Assembly (NCBI RefSeq): GCF_001649575.2
Contig: NC_051430.1
Location: 20,463,178-20,527,177 of the forward strand
From: Kryptolebias marmoratus
Lineage: Eukaryota; Chordata; Actinopteri; Cyprinodontiformes; Rivulidae
Direction: 5' to 3'
Length of the DNA stretch: 64,000 nucleotides
The notes under the pieces are model-generated. The model was not told where the DNA came from. It was given only the letters and a program-made list of their open reading frames with translations, and did no database searches. Each line of letters opens with the position of its first letter. Positions within the stretch are counted from its first letter, which is position 1. The translations under genes were made by a program, and so were the position numbers. Shown here piece after piece: positions 40,626 to 53,880 of the stretch.

Positions 40626-42337
40626 CCACTGCTGAATATTCAAACAGGACCCACTACAACACTTGATGTGTTAAAGTGTTGGTGGGTGTCAAAAGAGCCC
40701 AAACCTATCTTCAAAGACACAATTCCCACCTTAAACGTCACACCAGTGTCACATCTGTTTGTCAATCACTGCAGGAGGAGGGTTTTTTTTTTTATATAAT
40801 GCTGTGACTCACTTCATAAACAAAGGCAGTAAGTGGAGCAAAAGATTTCTCAGCTTAAGGCAGCACCCTGCTGAAATGAATTCTGAATTAATGATTTGAC
40901 TTTTTTTTTTTGTCTGCTCCCATTTTTGTCCTGACTGATGATTTTTCGTCAGTACCAGGTGCTGCTTTATCTTGTCGTTATGATGATGATGATGATAATG
41001 TGTGTGTGTGTGTTTGTGAGTGAAGGTAGTGATTCACTCCTCTCCCAGACACAGCTAGCGATAATGATTTCGCTTTTGAGCAGCGCAGGTTGGCAATGAC
41101 GCAGGTTGCCACGGTTACAGCATGCAACGGGCAGCGGAAAACGACCATGTAACGCTGCAGACATTCTGACAGCATACCCAACATGCAATCTTTTGTTTTG
41201 ATTATTCACTGGGTCTCTTTACACACACAGACACACACATCAGTGCAGAAAAAAACATTTAAAAACCAATATATAAGCCTTTCCAAGAGTGAGCATAAAA
41301 ACATTTTTTTTATTTCCTTCAATAAAATTTCTCTTCACTCGGCTCTTTCCAATGACGTAAGCTCCCTTCATCTTGCTGTTTGTTTGTTTCTGTTTTTTTC
41401 CTAACTATCAGTGTGTCTTGTTCACTTCACAAGCAACAATCAGAGTTTGACACTAAGGGCGGTGTGTTTACAGCCTTCAGAGCCATGTCAGCGCATCAGT
41501 TCCCGTTCGATTAGGTTGATTTGCTCCTAAAAAAATTACTTTAGAAATTTCTTCACATCATTTTACATCCATCCTGGTATGGATGTTGTTAGGAAATTGG
41601 TCAGAAAGTTTAAAATAATTGGAACTTTGAATCTTTTATTAAAGGTTGTTTGGCATCACCACTTGATTTTGTTTTTTATCTTTTAGTTTTGGGCTAAATA
41701 AGGCAGTTTATGATCTATTTTGATTTATAATCGTATTTAAATACATTAGTGCAGTAACTATCAGCAATCAGTGCGATATGCAGTATATCTTTTTACATTT
41801 CTTTTGTAGGTTTTTCTCAATCACTGCTCAGTACTTTTGTTGAGTAGTATTGGTAGAAACCTGACGGATTTCTGTCAATTTAAAGACACTTATTGGAAAA
41901 ATTGAATGGTACGTTCATATTTCTGTTATTTATAGTTTGTACCATTTTTTTTTTGTTTGTAAGATTTTGTACAGCGCATTTTATGTATTTTTTTTATTGT
42001 AATTGTACACTTACTCTTGACCTATTTTCCAAAAAATGTTTTTCTTTTTTGTGTCTTTTATTGCTCTGCTGCTAAAACACTGCAAATATTCCCACTGAGG
42101 GACAACAAAAGGACTATTTCTTTTTTTTTCTATTCTCAATGAAAAATTGAATAATGGTTAAAACTGGTTGTTTTTGTTGTTGCCAGCTAAAATGATTTTC
42201 GTTATTATTTATTTGTTTATATTTCGCGTCAGGAAGGGCAGCCGGCATTGAACAGGTGCTCATTGCAACAACCCCTTCAGTAGAGAACATGCAAAACTAA
42301 AAAATATATATTATTATTACTCCAGTTTGGCCAAAAC

Positions 42338-42348
42338 GTAATCATGCA
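42338..42348 (+). repeat. Target-site duplication, left
   Basis: GTAATCATGCA, repeated exactly at 42672-42682 on the far side of the L1-like insertion. Confidence 0.85.
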
Positions 42349-42671
42349 AAAGGTTTTGTGTCATATTTATTTGGAAAAGATACTGTGAACGGGTCTGTTG
42401 AGAGATTCCAGGACACTTGGAAGCCATTTATATCATCTATTGAAAGTATGTCATCATATAATATTGTGTAATTGTCATAAACGCCTGTGTATTACGTATG
42501 CACAAATCTGAGATTAAGTTTGTCTTATCTGGATGCCTGTCTGATGTATACATGTCTGTGTAGCTGATCCGGTATGGGAGGGGTAGGGTGGGAGGGGATC
42601 TTGTTGTATGTTTTTGTGTGCATGTGTTCTGATTATAAAACAATAAAAAGACTTTGATTTTTAAAAAAAAG
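42349..42671 (+). mobile_element. 5'-truncated L1-like LINE insertion
   Basis: A 323-bp insertion is bounded by a perfect 11-bp duplication (GTAATCATGCA) and ends in AATAAAAAGACTTTG plus a short poly(A), the standard signature of target-primed reverse transcription. Its plus-strand start encodes a tail containing VERFQDTWKPFISSIE (about 42384-42443), which resembles the C-terminus of fish L1-type ORF2. A stop and a 3' UTR of about 200 bp follow. Nothing upstream of this tail survives. The intact duplication argues for a relatively recent insertion. Orientation is opposite to ntrk2, the orientation usually tolerated in introns. Confidence 0.82.
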
Positions 42672-42682
42672 GTAATCATGCA
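42672..42682 (+). repeat. Target-site duplication, right
   Basis: GTAATCATGCA, a perfect match to 42338-42348. Confidence 0.85.
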
Positions 42683-45167
42683 TCATTTGACAAGAAACAT
42701 CATTGACATTTTTTTCACCAGGAGCACAAATGTCACAGGAGGTTGGTAATATATGTGTTTAGGAGTTTCTGAAATCAGCAGCAGTCTGAGACAAAGTTGA
42801 AGTGAAATCTCAGTTTGAATCAGGGACGATGCTCCTCTTAGCATCACCATGGCAACCTGAACTAGAAGCTGATAGATATTTAATCATCAGCAGCTTCTGT
42901 TATCTCTGTTCTGTTTAGACACACTTTAATAGATTTAAACTTTTTGAACAGCAGTCAAAGAATAGACTAATTCTGCTTTTTTTCTTTTTTTTTTTAGAAA
43001 AGTTCAACTACTAATCACCACTTACTGAGTGCAGCACTAATTTCTTCCCTCTGTCAGATGTGCGCTACATTTTTAAAAGTGATGTGAGCATTAAAGCCAC
43101 TGCCTTACAGACGTAAACATATTAGCTTAATTTTCCTTCTTATTTGAAAAGGCAGTAATTTTGGGGATAATTGGCATTTTCTCAGGTCTTTTGTTTGCAT
43201 TTCTCTGCACGTTCGTCCCAAATGGATATTGCTCAGTGAGAGGTGGGGGGGGGTTTTTCAGCTAAAATAAACACCACAAGGAAAGATCAGCAGAAATATA
43301 AGTCTTGGCCTGGCACTGGACCATGAAGTGGACTTCAGGAAAGAATAATAAATCTAACTGAGGGCTTTCTAAAGCTGATAACACTGCGTCTGTGCTCACC
43401 CCGCTTCTTACATGCAGCGACGTATCTGGTAATTGAACATACAAGCCGACACATTTTCATTTTTCCTCTTTGTACAACATTTTAGTTTCTCTTATTGTGG
43501 CTTTTATCCACTGACTCTTACTCCTTTAGCTGTACACATGGTTTTATAGCTCTGAGTAGTGAGAAAAATATTTTTGAATCATAACTCTGTACAAAAGCTC
43601 TCATACTACTATAACGTAACATCTTTGATGATAGATTGTAAAGACATAGAACTGCTCTTACCTTTCAGAAAGACAGACACAATCTACAGTCTGTCTACAA
43701 TGTTGATTTTTAAATTGTATAACCTGAAGCTCCGGTAAAAGAAAAAAAGCTAAACAAATAGCAAATAAACTCATCTGTTCACAAAAATATAATTCAGTTA
43801 GTGGGAATTGTTCTTTATAGTACATAAATACAAAATAAATATAAAAATGTAAACAAGGGGGGCTAGTTGTATAATTAAGTCATGTGATCCTTCTTTTAAT
43901 CACTGAAAGATTACTTTTTGCAAAATAAAATTGTGTAAATTCGTGCAAAATACAAAACTTCAGGCGGTCAGCTGCTCATATTTGTCAATGTCTAGATCTT
44001 TTCTTTATGATGCACCAAAAAAATAACAGCAGACAGAACTACAAGCAATCCAGTCTGTTCTGAGTTTATAATTCAAACAGAATGGCGTCTGCCACCATCC
44101 TGCCTTTGTCTTGTTTGTTTGCTGTTATGAAGTTAAAAAAAAACTTGCAGACATTAACACGATTTAGGGAACAAAACTCTCAAATCTGAAGTGATTTTCA
44201 CTTCAGCGCTTCAAACAGTAAACATTTCACCAAGGCTAATCTAAAATAACGAGGTAATTTTCCCAATTTCATCTTTCAAGTGGGCTTTACTTTTAGATTT
44301 TAATAATAACCACATTAAGATGAACACAAACAGATTGAGTTTAAAAAAAGATGTAAATAAACTAAGTTGACAGAGATGGCTTTTATGTGATTTTCTTACA
44401 AAAGGAGATAAGGACTTAATCCTTTTCATTTCTGGGCTTCTTTAGAATTTAATGAGTCAAACTACAGTCAGCTTCAAGCTCATAAATATTCAGCTGACGC
44501 CACCAAAACGCAGCGATGTAAGTCAACGGTTCAGTCAAGTGTTTGGAATTGAAGTGAATAAAACTGTTCGGTTTATGATTGTCGTTCCTCAGTAGCAGCT
44601 CTGCAATCGCTAAGCAGTTCTGTACAGAAAATGCTCAGAACAAAAGTATTAAATGATGATTCAATTTAAAACGAGGTGCAACCACAAGTGAAGCAAAGCA
44701 TGCTGAGGGTGTGAGAGTGTGGGAGAGAAAAAGGCTTCCGGGACCATTAGAATACCCAGAAAGATAAGCTATACTGTCGAAGAGAAGTTTGCAGAAATTT
44801 GCAAACTTGTGTACATAAGAACTTGTTGGCATCTAATTATTTTTTAGAAGGGGGTTGTTTATGTCTGTGTACAATCGCCGTGATGTAAAAGCCACTTTTT
44901 GAAAAAGAAAAACTGAAATAAACACTGACTAAGTGAGCTATTATTCAACACATACACAAAAAACTGTGCATTTTCTCCTAATTTAGGCTGAACTTTAGTG
45001 GCATTCGTTTATCGAATCGCGTTGTTAGAAGTCGTGTTTTGTGTGTATGTGTGTGTGCGCGTTGCTGATTGCTGTTGGTTTGTTTAAGAGCATCGACTCG
45101 ACTCCGAACTGTAATAAACTTAAGTGGTCTGATGTGCCTCTGCTGCATTCAGCGCAGGGACTGTGGG

Positions 45168-46040
45168 CTACAGAAGGACCGACCTCCAAGTGAATACATG
45201 AGCATTTTCACATGCGAGTATGAAAATGTGCTCATCTGCCAGGATACTTGGAAAAACACGGACAGTTTGTGCCTTGTACATACACACACATATACAATTA
45301 CAGATACGCAGAAAAACGTATTTATAATTTATCCATTTCTCACATTTCTGGATCTTTCTCTTAGATAATTTATTTATATTACGAGTCCCATCTGTCTTAG
45401 TATTGCTACTCTGTTGCTCGAAGGCATACCCATCTCTTTCTTGATTCCACACACACACACACAAACATGCCCACATAGAGCTGCTGACTTTAGCACGGAA
45501 AAAAAAAAAAGCAGAGCTAAGAAGACAGCAGCATCCTGGCTCAGCTTGTATGGGCAAACGATCAATTGATGCATCAATAAGCCTCAATCTGTTATATTGC
45601 CTCTCCAACTCGCTGCTTTCTCTGCCTTCTTCGTTTGTCACTGTTTTCCATTGTGCAGCAAATGTTGCATGAATGCAGCCAGACATGCTAAATGATATTG
45701 GCATGCATCTTTGCCAGCTCTCATCCATATTCAGGAAAACTGTGGACTTTGTCTCTTGGCTACTTGAGAGTTTGCTTTGGAGCAGCAGGACTAAGTGTTG
45801 ATTGACGGCTAAAGCCTCGTTAACATAGATCCTGTCATACAGATATTTACTGCACTGCCAAGAAAAAGCCATGCTGATGCAGAATACTCCCTCTCTCTCT
45901 CTCTCTTCCTCTCTCTCTCTGGCAGTGAAGACCTTTCCGGGCCAAGCAGTGGGGCCTTGAGAGGCAACACACCGTCTGAGCAGAAATATCACACTGACAT
46001 GTTGTGCATGTTTACACAGTAAAAATGTCTGCGTAGGCAA
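45168..46040 (-). other. Unusually long open frame (290 codons), probably non-coding
   Basis: This is the longest stop-free frame in the window. It contains low-complexity stretches produced by CT (REREEEREREG), poly-A (FFFF) and CA (CVCVCV) tracts, and no domain I recognise. Amino-acid composition shifts along it, with several clustered Cys and no consistent coding bias. It lies in the ntrk2 intron on the same strand, with no obvious promoter. I favour chance extension through stop-poor repeats. A lineage-specific gene or retained intronic peptide cannot be excluded. Confidence 0.25.
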
Positions 46041-46604
46041 ATCCCAGAGGTGTGAACCCTCACGGCTCAGCCCGATGACTCAAATTTCATGACTTTTAAT
46101 TTAACAAAAACACGAGAGGATCGACTCCAGTAATTTTATTGGCTCTGACTGACTTCACTGGAGCTTTTTCTTTTCAAGTGTGGAAAAAATATGCCGTGGC
46201 ACAGTCGTTGACAGCAGCCTGGAAAGGTGGCGACATTCAGTGGAACACAGAAAACTACTGAATAATGGGTGATACTAAAATTGGCTTGACCTCCTGAAGC
46301 CCTCAAAGGAGAGAAAGATAAAGAGAGAGGTAGAGAAGCCTTTGTAACTTTTGGTCATGAGAGGGTTAAGTTAAACCCTTATTTTAAGTTGCATTTCTTA
46401 TCTAGTGTTTCTAGAACAAAATATTAAACTTTTGGAAACTTTTTTCATTCAGTTGAATGTTTGTTGTTGGCTCAAATCGTATTAAAACAGTTTAATCTGC
46501 TGCTAATATTTGTTGTTTCTTCCTCTGTTTCTGCTGTTCCCCTCTGCTCCTTTGGTCTGTTCCAGTCAGTCACACCTGACTCGAACTGTCTCCTTCTCCC
46601 CTGT

Positions 46605-46624
46605 GTCCATCAGAGGTTTTGATG
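46605..46624 (+). repeat. 20-bp direct repeat, copy 1
   Basis: Twenty bases identical to 49141-49160 (GTCCATCAGAGGTTTTGATG), followed in both by a variable base and TCCTC. Confidence 0.8.
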
Positions 46625-49140
46625 GTCCTCCCATGACAGTCCGTCTTTGTTTTCTGTGACAGGAGCCTCAACATTCTCCTTCTGTCTGTCTCTTTTATTC
46701 GTTGTTTTATTTTTCTTACCATTCTTTTAACTTTTCCAGAGCCTTGGGGTGCCTGGTTGATTGATTTTCTGTCTGAATAGATAATGAATGTTTGAAATTA
46801 CCATCTTGAGGCATGAATTTGAGACCAGACTGCCTTGTCCTGTGTTACAGTACAAACTAGTTCTTTGCAGACTCCAACTTTCTGCTCTCCAAGATCAAGG
46901 CTAGCGGATCCATATACAACTTACTCGGCTTTAGCATGAGGGTCAGAGAAATGACAGTGAGATGACATTGTGTGAGAGCTTTGCTGACTTCTTTGGCTGA
47001 TTTCTTTGCAGTCCCTCTAAGGCCACCCCCCACCCTGGTTTTAAGCCTCTGTGCATGCGCCTCTTCAGTTAGGTGCTATTGCTGTAGACTCTGATCATTA
47101 CCTTTCCAAACCGGAGCATTTTTCCAGCATCTGAAATCATTGTACTGCTTTTTTTCCTCATTCAGTGCAGCTTCCATTTTGAGCTTCGGGCTTTGCTTAA
47201 CTCACTGAGAGATTGAATGTGGCTTTTGTGCTTTTCCACCTCACAGGGAAAAAGCACAGGCTTATAGGCCGCGGCAAGGCAGAACAGAAGATTGTCCATT
47301 TGCGAGTCATTTGAACTTTTTAGCTTGCACTTTTGTCCAAGATTTTCCAAAACACTGCTCCTGGGCCAGAGGCAGCCAGGTGAATTCAGAACACATCGAG
47401 AGTTGGATGGATTTCTGATTGTGTTGTTGAGTTTTGTACTGTGGCCGTGTGTCTGATGCGTTTTGTTAAAGGCTTAACAGGTTCAGTGAAAGATGTTTTT
47501 ATATCCCACAAGCTGCTAAATTGCCCTAATTAATTGCCCCTGTTAATGAAAACATCCAAAAAGTCTAGCTCCCCAAATGTGATGCACCAGTTTGCTTCCA
47601 ACACCTTTTGTCTAAGGTGCAAAGTCACAAATCTGCACCAGCAGCACTTTTTGTCTTGGAGGAAGCCACGGATCTCCAAAGAAGCATCAGTGCCATCTGA
47701 GGGAGGAAGAGGGGTTTATTTCTGTTTGAAAGGGTACACTTCTTTGCTTCCTGTCCAGTAAAATAACAGTAAAGAATGAGGCAATAATAAGCTGCACACT
47801 GAAAATCTGAATTCTTCACAATAACACCACCTAGTATCTTTACCCTCAAATTCTCAGTTTCTCATCTCGTCTATCAGAATGGTTTCAGAGTGTGATGCAA
47901 ATCTTTGGACACTTTTCTGAAGCTTTACATGCCAAGTTGTAATGCTTTATGGCTCACATTCAAATAATTTTTTTTTACCTTCCTGGGCAACTATTCAAAG
48001 TGTCACAAATTACATCTGTTTGACTCTTCCCAGTACCTTTTATTCAGGGTTTTGTCTAGTTCATGGAATGCAATTCAACAACCTATGCATACATAATGAT
48101 TAATTAAGATCTGTCAAGAGGACTGGCCTCTGAACACATTCTCACTTGCCAAAGAAAAAAATCAGGCTGTTTCTTCTCCCAAGGCATTTCTGGAGGACTT
48201 GATTGATTGTTTTGACATCTCCACTGCACTCTCTTAACCACAACAAGCTCTTAAACCATGCTAAACCAGCTTCTCTTTTTCCTCGATCATCCCTCAGCCG
48301 TGCATTTGACCTCCAACCTGGTAGATCTTCTCTCAAAGTGAGGTTGTGCTTTAAATTTCCCCTTGAACTAAAAGCAATGTAGAAACATGTGGATTTCTGT
48401 TTGGATGCTGGTTTCATCTATTCCCCTTCACTTTCAGGAGCGGATTTTGTTCTTTGTCGAAACAAATAAGGCTTTTTGTCTCTCAGCTTGTGGCCTCATC
48501 TTCAGTACTGTAAGAAAAATGTACCTCCTTTGAATTCCCACCACTTTTGAACTGTTATATGGAGCTAAGATTGTGTCAATGTTTGATCTGCCTCTCACTT
48601 GGTGAGAGAAGTGGGTGATAAGTGGAAAACTGCTTTTACTACCCAGATTGGTCATTAGAAGTATCTCCTTTTGGATTAATGAACCTGTTGTCTAATTAAT
48701 GATGTCTGATGAATTTTAATCAATGTTGCTGTTTTTATTTGTTTAAATATTCTAAATTTCTTTGATGAGCAGGTCCACATTTGTCAGGTTATTCAATTCC
48801 AGGACTATGAAAAAGCTGAAAACTCTGCTTCACTTCCTGCAGTTTCTTGAGATACGTCATCTCCAAAGGCAGAATGGAAATAGACGACGTTAAGCCTCTG
48901 CTAAATGGCCAACTTCTTTTTGAACAGAAAACAGATTTAGAAATTTCTGGTGGGATTTGCCAGTTTCTAAAATAAATTAATCTGGAAGGTGTATCCTTTT
49001 AGTCCAAATCATGCACTACAAAAAAAAATAAATAAATCTACTCCTTCTTTGTTTAACCATTTATTTTTTTCTCATAAAACAAGCCAGATGGGCTCATTAT
49101 GTGATTTTGGTATCCTGTCTTTCAGGAGCTGAGTGTTGTA

Positions 49141-49160
49141 GTCCATCAGAGGTTTTGATG
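49141..49160 (+). repeat. 20-bp direct repeat, copy 2
   Basis: Exact match of 46605-46624, 2536 bp away. Flanks outside about 26 bp do not match. Confidence 0.8.
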
Positions 49161-51869
49161 CTCCTCAGGATGTTGAAGACTATGTAGTTGTCTATAATAA
49201 ATCCTTCTGTTCTCCTATAAGACCTTTGTGTTGCTAAGACTAACATCTCTTTGGGTTTTGTCACATTATTGCCCAGCTCTGCATCTAACAACACCCGTCT
49301 CACCACAGCTGACAATTTTTCCAACATGGCTTACGTTGTACTTCTGTCTTCTGTGAAGGTAGATTCATTTCCATGGCATCTTGCTTGTTTCAAACAAGGT
49401 TCTTCTATTTGTCTCAGAGTGTTGGTTCTTCTGCTGTCTCTTTGATACAACAGTCTAACTCTTATCTGCGTATCAAGCATAGTCTAATAAACACACAGAC
49501 TCCAGGACCAGAAGAAGAACCTTGGTGTCCCATAATCCTGCCTCCTGGGGCTGCTTACTCACATTATTTTAATTGGTTCTCCCTGTTTTATCTTTATTTT
49601 GTGTGCTTTCTTTCTAGCGCATGGGTTTGTCTGAATTCTCTGTCACTAGCATTTCAGTGTTCTCTTTGCGTAAATTTTTAACATTTTTGTTTTGGTTTTA
49701 ATCCTGGTCGTCACTGTGCCAACCAAGATTGAATTAATCAATGAGGTTTGAACTTGTTAATCTCAGGTCCAGGTCATAAAAACAACTATTTTTACATTTC
49801 ACACATCTGTTGTATGGTTATACTACCCTGTTACTGAAGGTTCACATTTACTAAATAACAAGTCCTAACTAATAAACTCTTTTGGTCTTATAATACAATA
49901 AAGTCTAGTGAAATAAACAATTAAGGATTCTCACATTAAAATGAAGTGTTACTTTGCAGTGTTTTATGTTTTTCTTTAATTTTATGAGTCTGACAGTAAA
50001 ATTGTTGTAATTCAAAAACTACACCATAATACATTAGTATAAGTGGAAAATCTGACTATTCAGGATATTAAAAAAACATCTCAGGGTGAGTTTTTATTTT
50101 GTTTATGTCAATAGTCAGATTATTGAACCATTATTTTTTATGTTTTTATCTTTATCATTATTTTTTATAAATGATAAGCTTCAATTAACAAGAAGAGATA
50201 CACTGAATCTTGTGTAAAAAGTTTTACTTTTGCATCTCAGCTCTCTATATAAGAAGGAGTATAGCTCTTTTATGGCATCTTACTTGATACTAATAAAGTT
50301 ACGAGGTTAGGTCACGGATTCTTTTACATTCATTGTTTAGTCGTCTATAAAACCCCAGACAGATGTGAACAGTGACCAATACAGTTTATTTATGCAAAAA
50401 CATGCAAAATAGATACAATATGCACCTTTTGATGGCACATTTGATTTTATTTGTCAAATCTTTGGTGCCGCAACCATTAAATATTTCTAAACTGAAGAAA
50501 TCTTACATTTAAGAGTTCAACTCAACCTTGAGCTTGACTTCAGTCACCTAATAAAGTTTTTAAATCCACCTGTGATGATCAAATTCAATCTCTGTTTATC
50601 CTCTGATAAATGATTCACATCTCTTCATATGCAGCGTTATTACTGTAGGTTTCATTAAAAGGGAAACACGTATATTGATTTGTGGAAATTGTTTTCATCC
50701 AGTGATGCTCTTAAGGCTTGATTGTGTGATAAGATGATAGGTAGCAGAAGATCTTGTGAGTAATTAGGTCGCGATATAAGAGTCCGAGCCTTTTATTCAT
50801 GGCAGACACAAATTCTTTCAAGCTTTGAGTCAGACAAGACAGAAACTTCCAAACTTCTCTTAAAACAACAACTAAAACTTGCAGTAATTCTAGGGAAACC
50901 TAATCGGATTTAAAACGGATTTTACCTTATATTTTTTTTATTCATAAGTTTAAAAAATGATGGTAGTACAATGGCTCCTTAAGTCTCATTGATTATATTT
51001 GCTGTTATGCAAATAAGATAGTGACATTTACGCTGCACTGATAGCTTCTCCTTTGGGTCCTTATTGCACCATGAGATATTCTTTCTAGTCTGATCCATCA
51101 TTTGAGTCAAATGGCTGCCTGAAAATTGGATTAAAGAAAACAATATTTGCATGAATAAATCCAAGCTGCCGCCAGAAAACCTCATGTTGCAGACTTTGGT
51201 AGCTTTCATGTTTTAAATATGCACATTAGATAAACATGTGCTGTGTAATCTGCGTGACCCCCGTGGTTTCCTGTAGGGTCTATTAACGTCCGTTCATGTT
51301 GTCTGATATTCAAAATGAGCTCACACTGAACATTTCAAAGTGCTTCCTTTTTGAAGTGGCAAGTAATCAAATTTAAAGGCCCTCCATTTTTCTAAGTGGA
51401 AACAAATTCTGAGGGTTCAGCTGCTCTGCTATAATTCCATCTGTGCCATGCTCAAATTGTATGTATGCACAATGTCCTGTTCCCACTCTGCACTGCCTGC
51501 TTGAGCCGTCTCATTTTTCACTGCTATGACTGTTCGCAAAGGTCAGGCTGACCAACACAGGACAGGAAATGATGTACAGCTGCACAGTGGACTCCCTAAA
51601 AGCGATGATGGCGGCTACCTTTAAGTTTTTGGACCTTTGGCCTTCAGCACCTCCTTTTTAAAAACACACTTTAAATCTTGTGGAAGCATTTCACAAGAAG
51701 ATTAAACTGATTATTGACTGGTAAAACTTGGCAATAATCAGTTTATTCAGGCAGCTATTTTCACCAGAAGGAATATTTGTACAAAAGAGAGAACATACTG
51801 TTGTCCCCAGATTGAAAGTTGGCATTAAAACAACTTCAAGAAAGTTAAATTAGTCCTTTGTTATGGTTT

Positions 51870-52170
51870 TTGGTTTTGTTCTGAGTTTTGCCTGTTAAGT
51901 TCTATTCTATTTTTAGGATCACACTGCTAAACGTCCTCCAAAGTCCTTGTTTCCAGTTTCTGTCACACCACCTGTTTTTCATTAGTAATCAGCACACCTG
52001 GAATCACCTCTCACAGAATATAAATGCACTTGTTTTCCTCAGATCTTTGCCCGTTCCTCCGCTGCCTCAGTTTTGTCATGAAAAGTGCTGCTGAGCTCTT
52101 GAAAACGGCTTCATTTGGGTCCGGCTACAACTCATCATCCACCAAAATTGACAAAATTATTCGGTACTTG
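51870..52170 (+). repeat. Possible solo-LTR-like or retroelement-end fragment
   Basis: A pyrimidine-rich lead (GTTTTGTTCTGAGTTTTGCC), then CACACCTGGAATCACCTCTC, a TATA-like AATATAAATGCACTTG, and GTTCCTCCGCTGCCTCAG followed by GGGTCCGGCTACAACTCATC. This order resembles fish LTR-retroelement terminal repeats. No second copy or coding sequence was found, so the assignment is weak. Confidence 0.3.
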
Positions 52171-53855
52171 CTTTTGGTCTACTGAGAATGCTTCAAGAGG
52201 AGCACATGAAAAACCAAACTAAAATGAGAAAAAAAATAACAACTAGAGACCATCTTTTAAAGGGGCCAGTGAACTCAGCGTCGACTAATACGGTGGCAGT
52301 GCAACCTCATTTTGATCTTAAAGTTTTATGGTCGCATTCGCGCCGTCGTTGTACAATAAACCTAACAAAATCTATCCCCAGGTAGAAGGAAACAAAGATA
52401 TAAAGTCCCTAAAACTGTCTTTTGTGGTGGTTCCTGCTGCAGTTTGTGTCTCCAGGAGTCGAGTTCACTTATAAAGAGCAGCAGAAACAAAAGGAGGGGG
52501 GGAAAGCAGCGACGAAAGTGCACAGACAAGGTCTCCAGGCAACATTTTGCTTTGTAAAAGAGCAACTTCCATTTTCAGAACACTTCAAACAATAACTGCC
52601 TTCAGGATTTGCCACAGGCATTAAGACTTTTTTTCCTCTAGCTCTCAACTTTAAAAACTTTAAACATATTAACTTGACCCAGGATATGAAATAATATAAC
52701 AGCAGAGCGGGGCTTCCTCCATATTCATACAATATGATATGATACCATTATGATACAGTATGAGAGTAAAGTCTGTATGTACACATAGGGAACAGGGCAG
52801 AAAGTTATGTTGCTTTATATAATTGCATTTCAATTAAAAAATGGATAAGAATAATGAACCCTGCAGTGAAAAGTTAATAATAACTAGTGTTTTCTGTTGA
52901 AGTTTCATTCATCAATTAACTTTCTGTAACTCAAAAACAATTAATATGACAAATTGTTCTTAAACACATTAATTTCAAAAATAAGATAAGCAAAGGATTT
53001 CTTTAGGGATGCAGGCAGTAAAAAGCACGTGAAAAGGTTCTGTGGTACTGGTGAACAGGGGGATTTTTACATCAAAACCAGACAGTGAAACTTGCTTTTT
53101 AATATCTGCGTCCAGTTACCTTAAATATTAAAACAAATTTCAGGATTGCAGTCTTTTCCAGGCAGTCCTTCAAAGATGCAGGGCAGTGAAACGCTTCAGG
53201 CCTTTTACCTCCAACAGCCCGCTGACCTTTAAACAAGCTGCAATAGTTGCTAAGTAAACACCGGAGCACAGGATGACAGTTTTATCATGGCAGGTGTCAA
53301 TCAAGTTTCGTAAACAGCAAACCTCTGAAGGTGACCTTATTCAGAAATGCTGCTGAAGAAGAAATTGATGTTGTCTTCTATTGTCGAGGCTCTCAAACAC
53401 AGCTCAAAGTGCTGCTGAGCCCTCACAACAAACCTGGCAGTAGATTCTCATCATTCTGAAAGCTGTACTTGAATAAAATTATGTTCTAAACAGGAAAGAC
53501 TTGATCTAAGCAGCATTTAAAAAGGTCACGTCGAGCTTTCTCTTCCAAATTTTGTTTCTGCTGTGTTTAAGAGATTTTGGTCAGCACTTTGGTCAGTACT
53601 GCTGATCAATATCTTTGGGGGCTCTCTTATTTTTGTTGCTGCTTCTTTTGCACGTTTTGTTTTCGGGCGAGCGGTGCTCATTGAAAACCTCAAGAGCCGC
53701 AGGCGAAAGCAGCCTTTCAGCAGAGAGAGGGAAGGAAGAAGAGGAGGAGGAGGAGGAGGTGGGTATGCTGTGCATGCTCTGTAATGTCTTGGGCCCAGAA
53801 TAAAGCTCAGCTGACCTTGAGGGTGTCGTTTCGATCGATCGACAGAAAGAAGCTC

Positions 53856-53880
53856 TGTGTGTGTGCGTGCGTGCGTGTGT
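53856..53880 (+). repeat. GT/GC alternating tract
   Basis: TGTGTGTGTGCGTGCGTGCG followed by TGTGT, 25 bp of strict purine-pyrimidine alternation with Z-DNA potential. Confidence 0.85.

Noticed and set aside
48142..48655. Minus-strand frames with faint resemblance to retroelement integrase (FPLITHFSHQVRG).
   Set aside because: Similarity covers only a dozen residues, with frames broken on both sides. No element boundaries or other domains were found.
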